A stretch of 44,268 nt of DNA from positions 1-44,268 of IMG/VR virus record IMGVR_UViG_3300003322_000931, one strand, 5' to 3'. This document shows positions 8,254 through 16,488 of this stretch, piece by piece (the stretch's first letter is position 1; each line of letters opens with the position of its first letter). This DNA comes from a virus. The notes below the pieces were generated by a model. That model had not been told where the DNA came from and did not search any database. It worked only from the letters and a program-made list of their open reading frames with translations. Position numbers and translations under genes: made by a program.

Positions 8254-9642
8254 ATGAGCAAGGTTGGATCGTGGTCCACGACCGCAGGCAACAACAACGC
8301 CACGCCGCCTGACGGCTGGCCCGAAGGGCAAGCACCCTCGACCGTCAACGATTGCGCACGCGAGATGATGGCGTCGATCCGCACCATGATCGCCACGCCC
8401 GATTGGATCGACATTGGCAGCTCTCCAAGCTACCTCAGCTCGACCGCATTCTCGCTGGGCACCGCCAACACCGTCGACTTCGTTGTCGGCCGCCGCATCA
8501 AACTCTTCGACGCCACCACGCTCTACGGCACCATCTACGGCGTCAGCGGCACGCACGTCGACGTCCGCCTCGACTCCGGCGCCATCACCGGCCAGCTCTC
8601 CAGTGTGGCGCTCGGCGTCCTCTCGCCCGCCGTCAACTCGGTGCCGGACAGCGTCATGGGCCGCCGCAACATCATCATCAACGGCCAGTTCGACGTGTGG
8701 CAGCGCGGCGGTTCCTTCAACGGCATCGGCAACGGCATTACGTACACGGCCGACCGCTTCTTCATGAACATGAACTCGGACGGCACCGTCTTGGTAAGCC
8801 GCGACTCCCGTAGCAGCAGCGCGGGCGCCGTTCCAACGCTGGCGCAAGCAGGCGTCTTCATGACGAACTCGATGCACGTCGAAGTCCAAAACACGGATAC
8901 CGTCGTCGCAGCGAATGACTACGCCGTTATCCAGCAGCGCATCGAGGGCATCATCTGGCGCCGCGTAGCCCACAAGCCGCTCTGCCTGTCGTTCTGGGCA
9001 CACACCAACAGGACCGGCATCTACTGCGTGGCCGTGCAAAACGACAACGGCAGCGCCAGCTACGTCGCCAACTACACGCTCTCTGCCGCCAACACGTGGA
9101 CCCGCTTCACCATTCCTTTCGCAGCAGCGCCAACCGACCCCTATACGTGGAACTACGGCGGCGGCACCGGCCTCATCGTTTCATGGACGCTGATGGGGGG
9201 CTCCTCGCACCAGTCGAACCCCAACGAATGGACCGCAACGAACGCCGTCTGTACCTCGTCCCAAGTCGACTTCATGGACGTAGCGGGCAACACCTTCCGC
9301 CTCGCGGGCGTCCAGCTTGAAGAAGGCATCGCCGCCACGCCGCTTGAACCCACGCCACTCCTCATGGAGTACGACATCGTCAAACGTTACTACGAGGCCG
9401 ACAACGTCACGCGCTTCTACTACAGCAACGCCGCCTTCCAAGACGACCGTGTCTCCATCCAGTTCAGCGTCCAAAAGCGCGCCGCACCCACCATGACGAT
9501 CATCCCCGGCGTCGAAAACAACGTCTTCCAAGTCGAGGCCATCAATTCCACGACAGGCAAGTTCGACATGCGAGTCATCGCGTCCAATACCGGACCTGTC
9601 TCCGAGGACGGAGCAGAATGGCGCGCGGACTCCGAACTATGA
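8254..9642 (+). CDS. tail fibre / receptor-binding protein, 462 aa
   Basis: The N-terminus (SKVGSWSTTAGNNNATPPDG, then WPEGQAPSTVNDCAREMMAS) is the common phage tail-fibre opening that anchors a trimer. Residues about 133-390 resemble carbohydrate-binding jelly-roll segments (RRNIIINGQFDVWQRG, YTADRFF, AGVQLEEG) found in side fibres and collar proteins. It follows the tailspike with AGGAG 9 bases before the ATG. Probably a second receptor-binding element; no enzyme motif is seen. Confidence 0.8.
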   Translation: MSKVGSWSTTAGNNNATPPDGWPEGQAPSTVNDCAREMMASIRTMIATPDWIDIGSSPSYLSSTAFSLGTANTVDFVVGRRIKLFDATTLYGTIYGVSGTHVDVRLDSGAITGQLSSVALGVLSPAVNSVPDSVMGRRNIIINGQFDVWQRGGSFNGIGNGITYTADRFFMNMNSDGTVLVSRDSRSSSAGAVPTLAQAGVFMTNSMHVEVQNTDTVVAANDYAVIQQRIEGIIWRRVAHKPLCLSFWAHTNRTGIYCVAVQNDNGSASYVANYTLSAANTWTRFTIPFAAAPTDPYTWNYGGGTGLIVSWTLMGGSSHQSNPNEWTATNAVCTSSQVDFMDVAGNTFRLAGVQLEEGIAATPLEPTPLLMEYDIVKRYYEADNVTRFYYSNAAFQDDRVSIQFSVQKRAAPTMTIIPGVENNVFQVEAINSTTGKFDMRVIASNTGPVSEDGAEWRADSEL

Positions 9643-10073
9643 ACGACGCGACGTTCCTGATGCGCGGCATTCCCTCGCACCTCGTTGGGCCGATGTGGCA
9701 CTACGCCGAGCCCTTCGTCAAGCGCGCCCTCGACCATACCAGCGGCGAACTCACCCACGTCGACATCCGCGAGCTATGCGAGCGGCGCGACGTCCAGCTC
9801 TGGATCGTGACGCACGGCAACCGTGCCGTAGGCGCCCTCACTACCGAGATTGTCCAGTATCCGCAACGCAAGCATTGCCGCGTCATCACCATCGGCGGCA
9901 CCGGTCTTTCCGACTGGATAGGTCTGTGCGACAATACGCTGGTCGAGTGGGCTACCTCGCAAGGCTGCGATGCCATCGAGGCCCACGTCCGCAAGGGATT
10001 CGTGCCCAAGCTCGCTGAACTTGCCTACAAGCATAAGCACAGCACAGTCGTGAAGGAGTTGAACCATGAGTAA
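9618..10073 (+). CDS. GNAT-like protein, T7 gp13-type, 151 aa
   Basis: The central part (LWIVTHGNRAVGALTTEIVQ, ITIGGTG) and the ending VRKGFVPKLAEL-YKHKHSTVVKEL match small acetyltransferase-fold proteins that sit before the ejection-protein genes of T7-like and other podoviruses. It may assist virion assembly rather than acetylate; this is family knowledge, not seen. Two starts are possible: 9618, with a GGACGGAG site just upstream, or 9639, which makes an ATGA overlap with the fibre gene. I kept 9618. Confidence 0.7.
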   Translation: MARGLRTMNDATFLMRGIPSHLVGPMWHYAEPFVKRALDHTSGELTHVDIRELCERRDVQLWIVTHGNRAVGALTTEIVQYPQRKHCRVITIGGTGLSDWIGLCDNTLVEWATSQGCDAIEAHVRKGFVPKLAELAYKHKHSTVVKELNHE

Positions 10074-10959
10074 AGGCGGAGGCGGCGGCTCGACCACGAC
10101 GGTCCAGAAAGCCGACCCATGGAGCGGGCTCCAAGGCCCCCTCCGTGATTTCTATTCGAACGCGCAAAACTGGTACAACAGCGGCGGCCCTCAGTACTTC
10201 CCCGGCGACACCGTCGCCGCACCGCGCGGCTTGCAGATAGATGCGCTTAACAAGGGCGCGGATATGGCCAGCGCCGGCCCTACCCAACTCATGAAGAACG
10301 CAGGCAGCACACTGGAAGCCACGGCGGGCGGAAAGTACCTGTCGCCCGACTCAAACCCGTACCTCGCGGGCATGTACCAAGCCGCCGCCGACCCCGTCGT
10401 CCGCAACTTCAAGGACGCGGTCACGCCCGGCATCGCCTCGCAGTTCGCCCTCGGCGGCCGACTCGGCAGCGGCGCCAACCAAGCCGCCTTCAACAACGCG
10501 ACGGCGACGCTGGGCCACACGCTCGGCGACATGGCCAACAACCTGTACGGCACCGCCTACGGCCAAGAGCGCAACCTCCAACAGCAGGCTAGCCTTGCCG
10601 CACCCGCGTTCGACCAAGCCAAGTACAACGACGTCAACAAGCTTCTCGGCATCGGCGAGTACCAGCAAAACCTCGCCCAGCAGCAGCTCGACCAAGGAAA
10701 GGCCCGCTGGGACTTCGAACAGAACAGGCCGCTCATGAACCTGCAAGCCCTCAACCAACTTTTGCAGGGCGGCAGCGTCTATGCGGGCAGCACCTCGACG
10801 GGCCGCAACTCCATGAACCGCAACCCGTTCGCTAGCGGCCTCGGCGGCGCCTTCATGACCAACGCCCTCGGCAACTCGATTGGCGGCGAGTTCGGCGGCA
10901 TGCTCGGCGGCCCGTGGGGCGCGCTGGGCGGCGCGCTGCTTGGCGGTCTCTTCGGCTAA
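10066..10959 (+). CDS. internal virion / ejection protein (gp14-like position), 297 aa
   Basis: Gly-rich start (MSKGGGGGSTTTVQKADPWS), Ala/Gln-rich helical middle (ERNLQQQASLAAPAFDQAKY), and a C-terminal Gly-rich hydrophobic stretch (GGEFGGMLGGPWGALGGALL) that could insert in a membrane. This composition is typical of proteins expelled from podovirus capsids to build the DNA-ejection channel. It overlaps the upstream gene by 8 nt, with AAGGAG before the ATG. Confidence 0.7.
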   Translation: MSKGGGGGSTTTVQKADPWSGLQGPLRDFYSNAQNWYNSGGPQYFPGDTVAAPRGLQIDALNKGADMASAGPTQLMKNAGSTLEATAGGKYLSPDSNPYLAGMYQAAADPVVRNFKDAVTPGIASQFALGGRLGSGANQAAFNNATATLGHTLGDMANNLYGTAYGQERNLQQQASLAAPAFDQAKYNDVNKLLGIGEYQQNLAQQQLDQGKARWDFEQNRPLMNLQALNQLLQGGSVYAGSTSTGRNSMNRNPFASGLGGAFMTNALGNSIGGEFGGMLGGPWGALGGALLGGLFG

Positions 10960-10977
10960 CCCGACACGGAGAACGAC

Positions 10978-12903
10978 ATGCCCTTCGATATGAACTCGCT
11001 GTTCGACAATCCCGGCTTCGTCTTCGGCGCCTCACTGCTTGCGAACGGGCGGCAGCCGGGCGCCGTGGGCAACGCCTTCGGCCTCGCACAGAAGATCAAC
11101 GAGTTCAAGGCGAACAAGGCGATCCAGCAGCAGCAACAGGCAATGATGCAGAAGCACTACGACGCTACCTCCCGCTATCAGGACGCGCTCACCAGCAACG
11201 CGAACGAGGAACTGAAGCTGCGCCGCGAACAGGGCGACATCAACGCCGACCTTACGCGCCAAAAGCTCGCCCAAGCACAGCGCCAAGCCTACATGCAGGA
11301 ACTGTTCATGCGCCAGCTCGGCCCCGCGATGGGCCTCGACCTGTCCGGCATGCCTCCAATGGCAAAGCCGGAAGCGGACAACGAAGACGGCGCACAGGGC
11401 AACAGCGCCGCCTACAACATCCCGCAGGGCGGCCAGCTCAACACCCCACCGATTGGTGGAATGCCGGGCGAGAACCCCTACATCGCGGGCGGCGCCCGCT
11501 TCGACCGTGCCCTCCCCGCGATGGGCGACAAAGGACAACCTGCCCCGGTCCAAAACTTCAACCCGGACGCCATGGACCCAGCCGGTCCGTTCGCCAAGCG
11601 CGGCGGCTTCGGCGCACCCGGCCTCGGCTCCGGCTCCCGTGCCCGTCGCCCGATGCTGCGTGCAGGCAGCGGCACGCCCCCACAGCTCCTCGACAACCTC
11701 GAACGGGTTGAGTCGAGCGGCAACCCGAACGCCGTCAACCCGCAGTCCGGCGCCATGGGCGCATACCAGTTCATGCCGCAGACCGTCCAAATGTTGAACT
11801 CGCCGCCGCACAACCTTGGCTTCAACCCGTTCAACCGGGACGAGTCCCGCGCCGCCGCCGACTACTACATCTCGCGCATCCTCGCGCCGAAGCGCGGCGG
11901 CGACCTGCAAGCCGCTCTCGCGGACTACGGCGGCTTCAAGACGAAAGACCCGACCGGCTACACGGCGCGCGTCCTCAAGGGCGTCGAGCAACCACCAGCC
12001 GCCGCCAGCGGCATCCAAGCCCCACCCATGTCGAACGCCAACGGCCTGCGCATGGCGCAGCTCGGTGCAATGGGCGCCCTGATGGGCGTACCGGGCGCCG
12101 CCTCCATGGTCCAACTGGGCCAGATGATGAAGCCCGAATCCGTGGCGGCGGGCAGCTACATGCGCGACCCACAGACCGGTGTAACACAGTTCGTCGGCGA
12201 TCCATACCGCGAGCACCAGCAGAAAAACGACGACCAACGCCTTGCGCTCGAACAGTACGCCAAGCAACTCGACGCGCAACGCCTCGGCCTCGAAGGCACC
12301 CGCGTGGGCCTCGCCGCCCGCTCCCAAGCCAACGAGGACGTCAAGACCCAGCGCACCATCGCCAAGGACGACCGAGAACTCGCCGCCGCCCGCGCCACGG
12401 ACGCCAACCACCTGAACGCCATCAATACAAACATGGATCGCATGGCCTCGGCCGCCAGCGGCCTACTGAAAGACCCCGGCCTCTCCATGAACGCGGGCTT
12501 TGCCGGTGCGCTGCACCTGAACCGCATTCCCGGCACGAAGGGCCGCGACACCGCCACGCGTATAGAGACGCTGAAGAATAAGCTGGTCGTCGATACGATG
12601 ACCGCGCTCAAGGAAGCATCGCAGACCGGCTCGACGGGCTTCGGCCAACTCTCGGAGCGCGAAGGCACCCGCCTCGAAACCATGATCGCCAACCTCGACA
12701 ACGCCCAGTCCGAAGCGTCCCTCCGAAAGCAGCTCCAAGCCATCGTACAGTTCTCGAAGGAGTCGAAGGCCGCTGCCCGCCAGCGCTACAACAGCATCTA
12801 CGGCCAGCAAGGCGGGTCGGCGGCTACGCCGTCGCCGCAACCAGCCCCACAGCAGGCAGGGCCGATGTCGCTGGACGACTACATCGCCAAGCACAAGAGG
12901 TAA
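10978..12903 (+). CDS. internal virion protein with lytic transglycosylase domain, 641 aa
   Basis: A soluble lytic transglycosylase (SLT) domain lies at about residues 238-325: ERVESSGNPNAVNP with catalytic Glu E245, GAMGAYQFMPQT at 258-269, and ALADYGGF near 313-320, where family members have the AYNxG motif. The flanks are long Gln/Ala-rich helices (QQQQQAMMQKHYD; ERDLAAAR-like helices to the C-terminus). It should be ejected with the DNA and cut peptidoglycan locally, as the SLT-bearing ejection proteins of other podoviruses do. The SLT is in the middle of the chain rather than at the N-terminus. Confidence 0.85.
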   Translation: MPFDMNSLFDNPGFVFGASLLANGRQPGAVGNAFGLAQKINEFKANKAIQQQQQAMMQKHYDATSRYQDALTSNANEELKLRREQGDINADLTRQKLAQAQRQAYMQELFMRQLGPAMGLDLSGMPPMAKPEADNEDGAQGNSAAYNIPQGGQLNTPPIGGMPGENPYIAGGARFDRALPAMGDKGQPAPVQNFNPDAMDPAGPFAKRGGFGAPGLGSGSRARRPMLRAGSGTPPQLLDNLERVESSGNPNAVNPQSGAMGAYQFMPQTVQMLNSPPHNLGFNPFNRDESRAAADYYISRILAPKRGGDLQAALADYGGFKTKDPTGYTARVLKGVEQPPAAASGIQAPPMSNANGLRMAQLGAMGALMGVPGAASMVQLGQMMKPESVAAGSYMRDPQTGVTQFVGDPYREHQQKNDDQRLALEQYAKQLDAQRLGLEGTRVGLAARSQANEDVKTQRTIAKDDRELAAARATDANHLNAINTNMDRMASAASGLLKDPGLSMNAGFAGALHLNRIPGTKGRDTATRIETLKNKLVVDTMTALKEASQTGSTGFGQLSEREGTRLETMIANLDNAQSEASLRKQLQAIVQFSKESKAAARQRYNSIYGQQGGSAATPSPQPAPQQAGPMSLDDYIAKHKR

Positions 12904-12906
12904 GCC

Positions 12907-14511
12907 ATGCCGCAAGTCAAAATGCCTACCGGCGAAATCGTCGACATGCCCGACAACCCAACGCCGGAACAGCTTGATGCGCTCTCACAAATCATGGCGC
13001 AGCATGGAACCAATTCTCCCAAGGGAGCGTCTAACCCAGCGCCAGCCGGGGGAGGGAATACGGGAAGTATCTCACGGGCAAATCCTAAACCTCCCTCCTC
13101 GCAGGCTGCACCGCATACGCCATGGGGGCCAACCGGCTCCACGCTCCGGGCGATCCAAAACTTCCTCGCCACTCCGGAAGGCGGCTTCGCCTCCCCCACG
13201 GCCAACAACCTCGCACGCGGTGTTGGGCTGGCGGCCGGAACGCTCGGCAAGGGCGTAACCGGCACCGCTGGCCTCGTGGCCGATGCGGCGGCGGCTCTCG
13301 CCGGACAGCACGACAACCTGCCGTCCCAGCAGTTCGCCAACCTCTTCCCCAAGCCGCAGGGCTTCGCCGAGAACGCCGTCGACCTCGCGGGCCAGATGGC
13401 CGTGGGCTCCAAGTTCGACCCCCTTGCGAAGCTCGCCACGCAGGGCATGGCGCAGGCAGCGCCGCAAGCGCGTGCCCCGACACCGCGCGAGATGACCATC
13501 CAAGACGCGCGCAAGGCAGGCTACGTCGTGCCCCCGTCGCAGGGCCGCGCCGGTCTTGGCGGCCGTCTCCTTGAGGGTGTAGCGGGCAGCGACCAGCTCG
13601 CGCAGGAAGCCGCACGGCGCAACCAGCTCGTCACCGACACCCTCGCGAAGCGCGCCGCTGGCCTGCCCGAGGACGCCCACCTCAACGAGCACACGCTCAA
13701 GGCCGCCATCGACTCGACCTACAAGGCGGGCTATGGGCCGCTCGAAGGCGCCGGACAGATGACCAACGGCCGCATCTACAGAAAAGCCTTGGATAAGGTT
13801 GTTAATGACTTCCAAGGGGCATCCGGCAGCTTCCCCGGCGCCTCCCACGACGATGTGCGCCAGCTCGTCGATGCCTACCGCGTCCCGACGTACGACGCGA
13901 AGGACGCCGTCGATGCCATCAAGTCGCTGCGAGAAAGCGCAACCGACAGCTTTGCTCGCGGCAACTCGCAACTGGCGCATGCGCAGCGCGGCGTCGCCAG
14001 CGCCCTCGAAAACAGCATCGAACTCAACCTCAACGCCCGTGGGCAGTCCGGGCAGGACATGCTGCAAGCCTTTCGCGATGCGCGCACCCAGCTCGCCAAG
14101 CAGTACGTTGTCCAAGGGGCCATCAAGGAAGGCACCGGCGACGTCAACGCCCTCAAGATCGCCAGCGCGCTACAGCGCGGCAAGCCGCTCACCGACGAAC
14201 TGCGCACCATCGGCCAGTTCGCCAACACGGCAGGCAAAAGTGCCGCGATGCCCACGCAACAAGGCTTTACGCCGAACGCCATCGGGCCGCTCGCTGGGCT
14301 CGCCGGGATGCTGGGCGGGATGCCTGCGGCGGCCGCCGTGGGCGGCGCTCCGATGGCGCGGTGGGGCCTGCGCAGCGCCATCCTGTCGGGCGCTGGGCAG
14401 CGTGCCCTCGTCGACCCAAAGCTGGCGCCGTCGCTGATGCAGCAGGCGTTGGCGGACCCCCGCCTCATTCGCGGCATGCCCGCCCTCGCCACGGGCCTCT
14501 ACGACCAATAA
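12907..14511 (+). CDS. probable ejection / internal virion protein, 534 aa
   Basis: Begins MPQVKMPTGEIVDMPDNPTP, a short strand followed by an helix like those that open several podovirus internal proteins. The rest is Ala-rich helical with a Gly/Ala/Met-rich hydrophobic stretch near residues 455-480 (GPLAGLAGMLGGMPAAAAVG). No enzyme motif is seen. Its position, directly after the SLT protein and before lysis genes, supports a third component of the ejection apparatus. Confidence 0.65.
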   Translation: MPQVKMPTGEIVDMPDNPTPEQLDALSQIMAQHGTNSPKGASNPAPAGGGNTGSISRANPKPPSSQAAPHTPWGPTGSTLRAIQNFLATPEGGFASPTANNLARGVGLAAGTLGKGVTGTAGLVADAAAALAGQHDNLPSQQFANLFPKPQGFAENAVDLAGQMAVGSKFDPLAKLATQGMAQAAPQARAPTPREMTIQDARKAGYVVPPSQGRAGLGGRLLEGVAGSDQLAQEAARRNQLVTDTLAKRAAGLPEDAHLNEHTLKAAIDSTYKAGYGPLEGAGQMTNGRIYRKALDKVVNDFQGASGSFPGASHDDVRQLVDAYRVPTYDAKDAVDAIKSLRESATDSFARGNSQLAHAQRGVASALENSIELNLNARGQSGQDMLQAFRDARTQLAKQYVVQGAIKEGTGDVNALKIASALQRGKPLTDELRTIGQFANTAGKSAAMPTQQGFTPNAIGPLAGLAGMLGGMPAAAAVGGAPMARWGLRSAILSGAGQRALVDPKLAPSLMQQALADPRLIRGMPALATGLYDQ

Positions 14512-14540
14512 CCAACAATACGAATCATGCGGAGGACGTC

Positions 14541-14726
14541 ATGCAGCAACCGACCAACGCAGACATCATGCGCCGCCTCGAAGAGTTGGGAGACCGCCTC
14601 GAAAAAATCGAGTCGCTCGTCGAGCGTGCCAGCGGTGCATGGCTGATGACGAAGTGGGCAGCGGGCGCCTTGCTCGGCGTCGCCGCTTTCTGGAACTACC
14701 TTCACGAATGGTGGACGACACGATGA
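14541..14726 (+). CDS. small membrane protein of lysis cassette (putative holin/antiholin), 61 aa
   Basis: An amphipathic coiled-coil-like N-terminus (MRRLEELGDRLEKIESLVER) is followed by one hydrophobic helix (about residues 38-54, WAAGALLGVAAFWNYL) and a short charged tail. One-helix proteins beside an endolysin are often holins, antiholins or spanin parts. GGAGG precedes the ATG, and its TGA overlaps the endolysin ATG (ATGA). Function inferred from context only. Confidence 0.65.
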   Translation: MQQPTNADIMRRLEELGDRLEKIESLVERASGAWLMTKWAAGALLGVAAFWNYLHEWWTTR

Positions 14727-15181
14727 AACGACACGACCTGTCGGCACGCGGTGCCGCCCTCATCAAAGGCTGGGAGGGTTGCGAACTCGATGCCTACCGC
14801 GACCAGTGCGGCGTCTGGACCATTGGCTGGGGGCACACCGGCCCCGAGGTGCACGAAGGCCTGCGCTGGGATCAGGCCACGGCGGACCAGACATTCAAGC
14901 TCGACACGCAGTGGGCCATCGACACCGTCAACGAGTGCGTGAAGGTGCCGCTGTCACAAGCTAAGTTCGACGCCCTCGTCTGCCTCGTCTACAACATCGG
15001 CCGCCCCAACTTCGTGGCGAGCACACTGCTGCGCCGCCTCAACAAGTTTGACTACAGCGGGGCGCAGGAACAGTTCCAGCTCTGGAACAAGATACGCGAC
15101 AGGGACGGCAACCTCGTGCGGAACGCGGGCCTGACGAACCGGCGCGCAGCCGAGGCGCAGATGTTCGGCGAACTCACCTAG
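14723..15181 (+). CDS. endolysin, GH24 (T4-type) lysozyme, 152 aa
   Basis: Glutamate E18 (GWEGCELDAY), D27 and T33 (GVWTIGWGHTG) are spaced 9 and 6 residues, as in the E-D-T catalytic set of T4 lysozyme. About 150 residues is the usual length. No signal peptide or SAR helix is seen, so it needs a holin to reach peptidoglycan. The alternative upstream in-frame region overlaps the small membrane gene; the ATGA start at 14723 is preferred. Confidence 0.95.
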   Translation: MKRHDLSARGAALIKGWEGCELDAYRDQCGVWTIGWGHTGPEVHEGLRWDQATADQTFKLDTQWAIDTVNECVKVPLSQAKFDALVCLVYNIGRPNFVASTLLRRLNKFDYSGAQEQFQLWNKIRDRDGNLVRNAGLTNRRAAEAQMFGELT

Positions 15182-15191
15182 GACGCACGAC

Positions 15192-15596
15192 ATGGCCTTC
15201 CTCGCTTTCCTGCCCGTCATCGGGCAACTCATCGACCGCTTGCTGCCGGACCCGGCTGCTTCGAACGCCGCCAAGGCCGAACTCGCCAAGATGGAACTGT
15301 CGGGCGAACTGGCGCAGGTGATGGCGCAGCTCGACATCAACAAGACCGAGGCCGCGTCGTCCTCGCTGTTCGTGGCGGGCTGGCGGCCGTTCGTCGGCTG
15401 GACCTGCGGCTCCGCCCTCGCCTACACCTACATCGCCCAACCCTTCCTCACGTTTGTCCTCGCCGCAGCGGGCCACTCCGTGGCCCTGCCGCCGCTGTCG
15501 CTGGCCGACTTGTTGCCCGTCCTCTTCGCGCTGCTGGGACTTGGCGGGATGCGGTCGGTCGAGATCGTGAAGGGCGCTAAACCACCAATGGGCTAG
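15192..15596 (+). CDS. three-helix holin (GTA_holin_3TM type), 134 aa
   Basis: Residues 57-71 (SSLFVAGWRPFVGWT) are the signature of the 3TM holin family of gene transfer agents and podoviruses, followed by hydrophobic helices at about 70-92 and 100-122. The N-terminal FLAFLPVIGQLIDRLL may form a third helix. It releases the endolysin by making pores in the inner membrane. AGGA precedes the ATG. Its last 20 bp overlap the end of the opposing sigma gene. Confidence 0.85.
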   Translation: MAFLAFLPVIGQLIDRLLPDPAASNAAKAELAKMELSGELAQVMAQLDINKTEAASSSLFVAGWRPFVGWTCGSALAYTYIAQPFLTFVLAAAGHSVALPPLSLADLLPVLFALLGLGGMRSVEIVKGAKPPMG

Positions 15597-16107
15597 CGTC
15601 CACTTCCCGTCGCAATATCGCCCGTATATGCCGTAATCGCCATGTCGCTACGGCGTAGGACATGTCTGACGCTTGTACAGCTTCTTGGATGGTATCACCG
15701 GCAAAAAGTCGGGCGTAAAGTTCACACATTGTTACAGAGTAGCTAAGTGAACTTATCCTATGGCAAACTTTATCGATCATGTCGCGCCGGGCCGCCCCCT
15801 CGTAGGGATCGGGTTCGACTTCCCCGGACTCGTCCTCGGTAGCACGGGGTTCGGATTCCGGCGCGGCCCTTTTGTACCGGTTGAATACGGTGCGCCCATT
15901 CCACAAGGCGATGGTCATGAGCCACGTGACGCGGCTGGCGCGGCTCGCGTCGTACTCGTCCCACTGCTCCCATACGCGCAGCAGCGTGTCCTGCGCCACG
16001 TCCTCGGCGTCATGCCATCCAAGCTGCGGATACCGGTAGAGGATGTGGCGCACCACGTAGAGCCAGTGTGCTCGAAAGAACTCGGCATAGCTGAGATCGG
16101 TGCTCAT
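15577..16107 (-). CDS. ECF-like RNA polymerase sigma factor, 176 aa
   Basis: Region sigma2 spans about residues 10-80: DAEDVAQDTLLRVWEQ (33-48) is the core-binding helix pattern, followed by RVTWLMTIALWNGRTVFNRYKR. A degenerate acidic linker (82-105) leads to a helix-turn-helix-like sigma4 (about 108-166, ending YAVATWRLRHIRAILRREV). Sigma1 and sigma3 are absent, as in ECF factors. It probably redirects host RNA polymerase to late promoters. It is last in the leftward operon and starts by ATGA overlap with the gene upstream. The longer possible start at 16167 has no ribosome site. Confidence 0.75.
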   Translation of the reverse strand: MSTDLSYAEFFRAHWLYVVRHILYRYPQLGWHDAEDVAQDTLLRVWEQWDEYDASRASRVTWLMTIALWNGRTVFNRYKRAAPESEPRATEDESGEVEPDPYEGAARRDMIDKVCHRISSLSYSVTMCELYARLFAGDTIQEAVQASDMSYAVATWRLRHIRAILRREVDASPLVV

Positions 16108-16454
16108 GACGTGCGACGGCGGCGTTCGGGCGACCCGGCATCTAGCCATGCCTGCCGCCTCTTCCACGCGCTCTCGCCGTTCTCGACTTCGGATTCCAGC
16201 AGCCGCTCGCCATTCTCCAAGCTGCTATCAATGCCACGAAAGTGGCCATCCAGCCACTTAAACCACCCCAGCAACCTCCCATCCGCCATGAGAGGGTCCA
16301 TCACCAACTTCCTACCCCGATACATCCGTGTTACCTTGCTGCCTTCTTCCTGCCAACCCTCGATGGGGCGCTCCTGCGCGAGCGCTGCCACCGGCACGGC
16401 CGGTAGCTCGCAAACAAAGCCTGCGACGGGGCATTCCAAGATGAGTGCATCCAT
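16104..16454 (-). CDS. hypothetical protein, 116 aa
   Basis: Contains a basic beta segment (KVTRMYRGRKLVMDPLMADG), a conserved-looking GWFKWLDGHFRGID, and a charged helical C-terminus. No family recognised. The start chosen is an ATG with AGGGAGG 14 bases upstream; a TTG at 16487 is possible. Translationally coupled to the sigma factor by ATGA, so it could modulate that factor, but nothing in the sequence shows this. Confidence 0.65.
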   Translation of the reverse strand: MDALILECPVAGFVCELPAVPVAALAQERPIEGWQEEGSKVTRMYRGRKLVMDPLMADGRLLGWFKWLDGHFRGIDSSLENGERLLESEVENGESAWKRRQAWLDAGSPERRRRTS

Positions 16455-16488
16455 GGCATTGTCGACTGCCTCCCTAACGTTACACAAA

